NCBI GenBank assembly: GCA_017466125.1
Contig: JAFTUS010000157.1
Coordinates: 1 to 36,627 of the forward strand
DNA: 36,627 bases
Reading direction: 5' to 3'
Source of the DNA: Lentisphaeria bacterium
Lineage (GTDB): Bacteria > Verrucomicrobiota > Lentisphaeria > Victivallales > Victivallaceae
The position numbers were made by a program, and so were the translations under genes. Below are positions 32,879-36,627 of the stretch, piece by piece. The notes under the pieces are model-generated. The model did no database searches and was not told where the DNA came from. It saw only the letters and a program-made list of their open reading frames with translations. Every line of letters starts with the position of its first letter. Within the stretch, counting starts at the first letter, position 1.

Positions 32879-33378
32879 AAAACCTTATTTTACGCATCAT
32901 CACCGCATTTTCTGCATTGCGGGCGGGAAAAGTGTTTGCCGCAGATAATATCAGCGTTATTGCCTCCTGTCGGGAGGATGCCGATATTATTGCCGGGGCG
33001 TTGAAGGTTCTCAAAACACATAATGGAAATGCTGAACACTATAACTTGGTTACTGAAAATATCCGTATGATACTTGTTGCCCCCAACAGGCATTTGCCGC
33101 CATTTTGCGTTTGGTACAAGACAAAACAACTGGTACTGCGCCGGGATTTTCTTGCCGATACAACATCACTGATTTGTGCTTCAATGCTGGTGAATTATGC
33201 TTGTTTGTTGCGGGATAACTTGCCGCCGTATGCAGTGGGTGCCATTGATGAACAACTGCGGTTCCTTGCCGCCGAAGATGCCGTTTCCTGTCAACTTATG
33301 ATCGACTATTACCGGGAACTTGGGCACGATTTTACGGACGTGAACGGACTTTTACAGACTTTTACGGACAAAAATTGA
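32875..33378 (+). CDS. Hypothetical secreted protein ending in a repeat array
   Basis: The protein has 167 residues. The N-terminus KNLILRIITAFSALRAGKVFAA looks like a signal peptide cut near Ala23. The mature part is partly helical, with FCVWYKTKQLVLRRDFLADTTSLICASMLVNYACLL and IDEQLRFLAAEDAVSCQLMIDYYRELGHDF. I recognise no family. The last 15 residues (TDVNGLLQTFTDKN) are encoded by four ACGGAC-type motifs at 10-bp steps, the left half of an inverted array. The array probably invaded the 3' end, so the original C-terminus may have been different. Confidence 0.6.
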   Translation: MKNLILRIITAFSALRAGKVFAADNISVIASCREDADIIAGALKVLKTHNGNAEHYNLVTENIRMILVAPNRHLPPFCVWYKTKQLVLRRDFLADTTSLICASMLVNYACLLRDNLPPYAVGAIDEQLRFLAAEDAVSCQLMIDYYRELGHDFTDVNGLLQTFTDKN

Positions 33379-33415
33379 AGTCCGTAATTGTCCGTTGCCG
33401 TCCGTATAAGTCTGT
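33334..33415. repeat. Inverted short-motif array B (ACGGAC x4 / GTCCGT x4, 10-bp period)
   Basis: ACGGAC at 33334 and 33344, ACAGAC at 33354, ACGGAC at 33364. After a 10-bp gap come GTCCGT at 33380, 33390 and 33400 and GTCTGT at 33410. All eight lie on a strict 10-bp period within each arm. The motif is the same as at 27707-28206, but with no gene between the arms. Confidence 0.85.
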
Positions 33416-33426
33416 TACAACAATAT

Positions 33427-33579
33427 TCATTTTGACCACTCGTGTTTACAATCTCTGCAGCGGTAGTGCATTGTGCCGAAAATCAGCAGCACGATCCAGC
33501 TTTCAATGCTGTGTGCAAAGCCGCAATTTTTACTGCCGCACTCCGGACACTCCGGCTTATATAAACGAAAGGATTTCAT
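33427..33579 (-). CDS. Zinc-ribbon microprotein (50 residues)
   Basis: It encodes MKSFRLYKPECPECGSKN, a hydrophobic stretch (SWIVLLIFGTMHY), then RCRDCKHEWSK. The two CxxC pairs (CPEC and CRDC) are a classic zinc ribbon. Its ATG overlaps the stop of the upstream gene by four bases (ATGA), so it is the last gene of the minus-strand unit 35082-33427. It is too short for most gene finders. Function unknown. Confidence 0.75.
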   Translation of the reverse strand: MKSFRLYKPECPECGSKNCGFAHSIESWIVLLIFGTMHYRCRDCKHEWSK

Positions 33580-34283
33580 TCCAAACCTTTCAGGTAAAAT
33601 TTCTCATAGACCGGAAAAATCCCCCATTGAGAACCCATCCGGTATTTCAGTACGGTCACTCCGCCATCTATATTCCGGTAAAATCCGCTTGAAGCTGTGC
33701 CACAATCTATATAGAACGTGTCTGCGCCCTTGGGCAGCCCCTCGCACACCAATTTGTTTATGTACCAACAGACTTTGAGTTTTTTATCGGACATCCCGTC
33801 AAAAACTGCACTGCTGTCGGACAAATTTATTTTCAAGGTGCGATACGGCTTTGTCTGAGCAGAATCCCGGTAAGATTGAAAGACAAGAACGCCTTTTTTA
33901 GCATCTTCAACCGCCAGAGGGAATGTCTTCTTTTTACTCCACAGCCAAGGCCCTTCAGTACGCAGACCGAATATATAACCAACATTTTTCTGATTTGTCT
34001 GTATGGGCATCATAAAACGGAGGCGGGATTTTTCTCCTTTGCCCATTTCCAGATGCAATGCTGTATAATATCTTTTTTTGAAAAGTTGATATCGCAATGC
34101 GGAATATTTAAATCCCATTCCGCTGTGGCTGTAACTATCTGCGGAAACATAAAAGACAGCCCAATCTTTATTGACCTGAAATATCTTTGCTGTCAAATCC
34201 GGACACGCAGAAGGATCAAACTCCGCAGCAAAGAGTTTGTACATCCCCAAAAGCAAAAATAGAACGTAAAATAGATGTTTCAT
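33576..34283 (-). CDS. Hypothetical secreted protein
   Basis: The protein has 235 residues from the ATG at 34283. An in-frame ORF extends 12 codons upstream into the previous gene and lacks a ribosome site. The signal peptide KHLFYVLFLLLGMYKLFAA is clear. The mature part is beta-rich with many aromatics (WAVFYVSADSYSHSGMGFKYSALRYQLFKKRYYTALHLEMG) and two Cys in KVCWYINKLVCEG. No family recognised. It starts 4 bp after the small membrane gene and overlaps the zinc-ribbon gene downstream. Confidence 0.65.
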   Translation of the reverse strand: MKHLFYVLFLLLGMYKLFAAEFDPSACPDLTAKIFQVNKDWAVFYVSADSYSHSGMGFKYSALRYQLFKKRYYTALHLEMGKGEKSRLRFMMPIQTNQKNVGYIFGLRTEGPWLWSKKKTFPLAVEDAKKGVLVFQSYRDSAQTKPYRTLKINLSDSSAVFDGMSDKKLKVCWYINKLVCEGLPKGADTFYIDCGTASSGFYRNIDGGVTVLKYRMGSQWGIFPVYEKFYLKGLE

Positions 34284-34287
34284 TTTT

Positions 34288-34605
34288 TTATTGCACCCCC
34301 GATAAATCGCCAAAACCAAACGTCCAGAATAATATCAGAAAAAACAGCAATGAAAGCAACAAGTACAACGGGATTATCAGAATCGCCTCCAGGACTCCCC
34401 GCCATACTTTTACTTTATTGACTTTTATCCGGTAAAAAGAAAAAATTATGGCAAAAAGAATTATCGCAATGCAAGCAATTGTTCCGATCAAATTACCGCA
34501 AAAAGGTGAACTGTCTGAAATTGCCAAGGCAAAATAAAAAAGGAGCAAAGGCAAAACAGCCAAAATCCACAAAGCCAACTTATATTTTTTCTGCGTATCC
34601 ATCAT
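34288..34605 (-). CDS. Small membrane protein, three helices
   Basis: The protein has 105 residues and three hydrophobic segments (about 11-30, 36-58, 70-98) separated by a basic loop (YRIKVNKVKVWRG). GAGG lies seven bases before the first of two adjacent ATGs. Function unknown. It lies 9 bp after the four-helix membrane gene and 4 bp before the secreted protein gene. Confidence 0.65.
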   Translation of the reverse strand: MMDTQKKYKLALWILAVLPLLLFYFALAISDSSPFCGNLIGTIACIAIILFAIIFSFYRIKVNKVKVWRGVLEAILIIPLYLLLSLLFFLILFWTFGFGDLSGVQ

Positions 34606-34614
34606 AAAGTTCCC

Positions 34615-35082
34615 TCACTGCTGAACTACGAAAAAGAAAACCGGTTGAATCCATGCGATCAAGCTGAATAATGCAACGACAATACCTTGCCATCTCTTCC
34701 GCAAAAACATTAAATATATTCCGGTGAGCAGAAAAAGCATTATTGACAATATAAAGCACCCCCAAAATGATCCCAACCAAAGCAGCAGCGACATATCCCA
34801 AAGCATCAGAATTCCGTGCAAAACGCCCGATGCAATCAAGATTTTTCGGTGGAGTGATGATTTGATTTTATCATAACAATCTCCCAAGATCACAGCGGTT
34901 GCCAACTGGATCAGAAACAAAACGGCACTGGCAGCACAATTTTCCGGCAAAGTTTCAAAGTTTACCTTATTACAAGCCATAACTGTAATATTTCCCGCAA
35001 ATATCGTTCCGCACCAGCAAAGCATGGCAATATTGGCAGAAGAGCAGTTCCGCAAAGATATTTTTTCTTTCCAGTTGCTCAT
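34615..35082 (-). CDS. Hypothetical membrane protein, about four helices
   Basis: The protein has 155 residues. A soluble start (MSNWKEKISLRNCSS) is followed by four hydrophobic segments, with several Cys in the first half (CWCG, ACNK, ENCAAS). GAGGCA precedes the ATG. It is the first gene of a minus-strand unit of four small genes ending with the zinc-ribbon microprotein. No family recognised. Upstream, 35083-35173 holds repeat array C. Confidence 0.65.
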   Translation of the reverse strand: MSNWKEKISLRNCSSANIAMLCWCGTIFAGNITVMACNKVNFETLPENCAASAVLFLIQLATAVILGDCYDKIKSSLHRKILIASGVLHGILMLWDMSLLLWLGSFWGCFILSIMLFLLTGIYLMFLRKRWQGIVVALFSLIAWIQPVFFFVVQQ

Positions 35083-35116
35083 TGATACATTGCCTCCTTT
35101 TTTTCATTTCTTCGAT

Positions 35117-35174
35117 GAATACTGGGAATACTATGAATACTGATTTTCAGTCTTCTTAGTCTTCTCAGTCTTCT
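35117..35174. repeat. Inverted short-motif array C (GAATACT x3 / AGTCTTC x3, 9-bp period)
   Basis: GAATACT at 35117, 35126 and 35135, then CAGTCTTCT at 35148, TAGTCTTCT at 35157 and CAGTCTTCT at 35166: exact 9-bp period. The right motif AGTCTTC is the inverse of the left one with one mismatch. The array runs into the stop codon of the four-helix-bundle gene at 35174. Confidence 0.85.
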
Positions 35175-35740
35175 CAGTTGTTTTTGTTCCGTTCTTTCAA
35201 CCTTGCCGAAAACATTTGTTCCTTGAAGCCGCCTTGAGCAAGAAATTTTTTCTCAAGAGCATTCAATTGAGCTTGCAATAAATAATCTTCCTGATGCAGA
35301 AAACATATAACCATATTGGCAACAGTTTCAGCAGGACGGCTTTTCCCCAACTCCACGAACCATTGATCAGGCACAGAGTTATCAACCGATTTTTTTCGCA
35401 GAAAAGCGACCTCCGCTGAATCTTTTTCCCATTGCCGGAAGTTGCGGACCCGCAGAAAATCTTCGTAATCTAAAAGCAGTTCCAGAAAACTTGCTTTGGC
35501 AACATTGGTCAATTTTATTGCAGTTTCCATTGAGGTCACTCCGGCGGCACTGCCTTCGGCAATATTCTGTTTGCCGCTGCGGGCAGCTTGGATCATCTGG
35601 TCGATCGTTCGATCACCTCTATTCAAGAAAGTATGTGCAAAATGAAACGTCAAATCATAAATAATCTGCGCTTTACGGAAAGTCAGCAAAGTTTTCACAT
35701 CGCCATTGGGAGATGTTAAATAGTCCCGGTCATTGCTCAT
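35174..35740 (-). CDS. Four helix bundle (S23/IVP-like) protein with suffix domain, paralogue
   Basis: The protein has 188 residues. The signature IQAARSGKQNIAEGS and LTNVAKASFLELLLDYEDFL match the protein at 27758-28369, as do ETVANMVICFLHQEDYLLQAQL and LAQGGFKEQMFSARLKERNKN in the suffix domain. Its linker is normal sequence without a short-motif array. Instead, array C (35117-35174) begins at its stop codon. The ATG lies 11 bp inside the end of the Sel1 gene upstream. Function unknown, as for the family. Confidence 0.85.
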   Translation of the reverse strand: MSNDRDYLTSPNGDVKTLLTFRKAQIIYDLTFHFAHTFLNRGDRTIDQMIQAARSGKQNIAEGSAAGVTSMETAIKLTNVAKASFLELLLDYEDFLRVRNFRQWEKDSAEVAFLRKKSVDNSVPDQWFVELGKSRPAETVANMVICFLHQEDYLLQAQLNALEKKFLAQGGFKEQMFSARLKERNKNN

Positions 35741-36627
35741 TTTGAGTTGCCTCCAATTTTTTCAGAACTTTCCTGGCTTTGGGATAGCCGAGTTCGGCAG
35801 ATTTGTGCAAGTATTTTAACGCAAGTTGACGGTTTTTGCGGACTCCGCGCCCATCGGTGTAGCACATATACAACACATAAAATGCAGACGGAGTATCTTG
35901 TTGTTCGGCAGATTTCTTGAGAAGTTGTATCGCCAGTTTTTCATCCCGCTCAACACCTTTGCCAAGCAGGTAACGCGAACCGAGATTGCATAGGGCAAAG
36001 CCATCTCCAGAATCGGCGGCTTTTTGCAGCCACATAACACGCTCTGAATCCGGAATCTCAAATCCGTAATCGCAAGTTGCAATATCATTCATCCCGGTAA
36101 TTTCACCGAGTTCAGCCGATTTTCTATGCAAGAGAAATGCTTTTCCCAAATCTTTTTCAACACCTCTGCCGTTGTAATAACAACTGCCAAGATAATAAAC
36201 CGCTTCCGGATAGTCATCTTCAGCGGCTTTCTGAAAACACTCAAAGGCTTTTACGGGATTTTTCTTTACCCCCAAGCCTTCTTCATAACAGATGCCCAAT
36301 TTGTAACACGCCTTGCTGCTGCTAAGTTCGGCGGCTTTGGTGTAATACTCTGCCGCTTTTTTATAACACTTTTTTACACCGTCGCCGTAGTAGTACGCTT
36401 CGCCCAGATTACAAAGTGCAATGGCGTCATCCTGTGCGGCAGCAAGTTTATACCATTTTACCGCTTCTGCATGATTTTGTTTTACTCCAGTTCCATTTGC
36501 ATAGCAAACTCCGAGATTGCATTGAGATTCGGCATATCCCTGTACAGCAGCCTTTTTATACCATTTGACAGCAAGAGCCATATTTTTTCTGACACCGGTT
36601 CCCCAATCATAGCATAACGCAAGGTTG
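35730..36627 (-). CDS. Sel1-repeat protein, 5' end outside window
   Basis: At least 298 residues. The frame is open to the window edge, and the codons beyond the first visible ATG (36581) still encode a Sel1 unit (NLALCYDWGTGVRKN), so the true start lies outside. At least seven SLR/Sel1 units are seen, with the pattern A-x-CNLG-x-CYxxGxGVxK-x-x-x-A-x-x-W/Y-x-x-KAA. Such solenoids mediate protein contacts, often in signalling or envelope complexes. Many units carry a Cys in the same place, which may bear on folding. The last codons overlap the four-helix-bundle gene. Confidence 0.88.
   Translation of the reverse strand, partial: NLALCYDWGTGVRKNMALAVKWYKKAAVQGYAESQCNLGVCYANGTGVKQNHAEAVKWYKLAAAQDDAIALCNLGEAYYYGDGVKKCYKKAAEYYTKAAELSSSKACYKLGICYEEGLGVKKNPVKAFECFQKAAEDDYPEAVYYLGSCYYNGRGVEKDLGKAFLLHRKSAELGEITGMNDIATCDYGFEIPDSERVMWLQKAADSGDGFALCNLGSRYLLGKGVERDEKLAIQLLKKSAEQQDTPSAFYVLYMCYTDGRGVRKNRQLALKYLHKSAELGYPKARKVLKKLEATQNEQ

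Noticed and set aside
33375..33692. Open frame on the plus strand starting with TTG after the secreted-protein gene
   Set aside because: It runs through array B and lies opposite the zinc-ribbon gene and the secreted protein gene, and it has no ribosome site or domain.

Overview
The window looks like chromosomal DNA of a PVC-group bacterium, most probably Lentisphaerota (Victivallis-like). This is inference from content: a pseudopilin with the H-x9-DG signature, a run of large glycoside hydrolases, two long 'four helix bundle' proteins, and a diderm lipid-transport set. No rRNA, tRNA, CRISPR array, transposase or phage gene was recognised.

Layout. (1) 2-1225: the 3' end of a thermonuclease-like gene and a secreted HExxH metallopeptidase. 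(2) 1233-7744, minus strand: rmuC, then an apparent operon of archaeal-type IMP cyclohydrolase (purO), a UvrD/Rep/PcrA helicase, a PqiC-like lipoprotein, MlaE-type permease and MlaD-type MCE protein. (3) 7983-10978, plus strand: an amino-acid permease translationally coupled to L-serine dehydratase, then a lipocalin whose 3' end overlaps a convergent CNNM/CBS protein. (4) 12485-22414, minus strand: a polysaccharide-use region with a 1379-residue secreted clan GH-A-like enzyme, a cytoplasmic GH42-like enzyme, a free-standing secreted copy of the large enzyme's N-terminal domain, a pseudopilin, and a third hydrolase. (5) 22442-25601, minus strand: a secreted ankyrin protein and leuCD. (6) 25702-27685: a small Rossmann-like protein preceded by a promoter, a folded RNA and an intrinsic terminator, divergent from a DAACS symporter. 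(7) 27693-36627: an AT-richer accessory region with two four-helix-bundle genes, a Fic protein, probable immunity-like genes, lipoproteins, small membrane proteins, a zinc-ribbon microprotein and a Sel1-repeat protein cut by the window edge.

The strongest unexplained signals are two. The first is the RNA leader at 26083-26213 (promoter, three nested helices, then a terminator whose loop holds the Shine-Dalgarno sequence of the next gene). The second is a set of three inverted arrays of short motifs repeating every 9-10 bp (27707-28206, 33334-33415, 35117-35174), two of them on the four-helix-bundle genes. Also notable are a pair of identical palindromic operators 110 bp apart at the pseudopilin start and the archaeal-type PurO in a bacterial context.

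All calls were made by reading the sequence, without database searches. Residue numbers are counted or estimated by hand.
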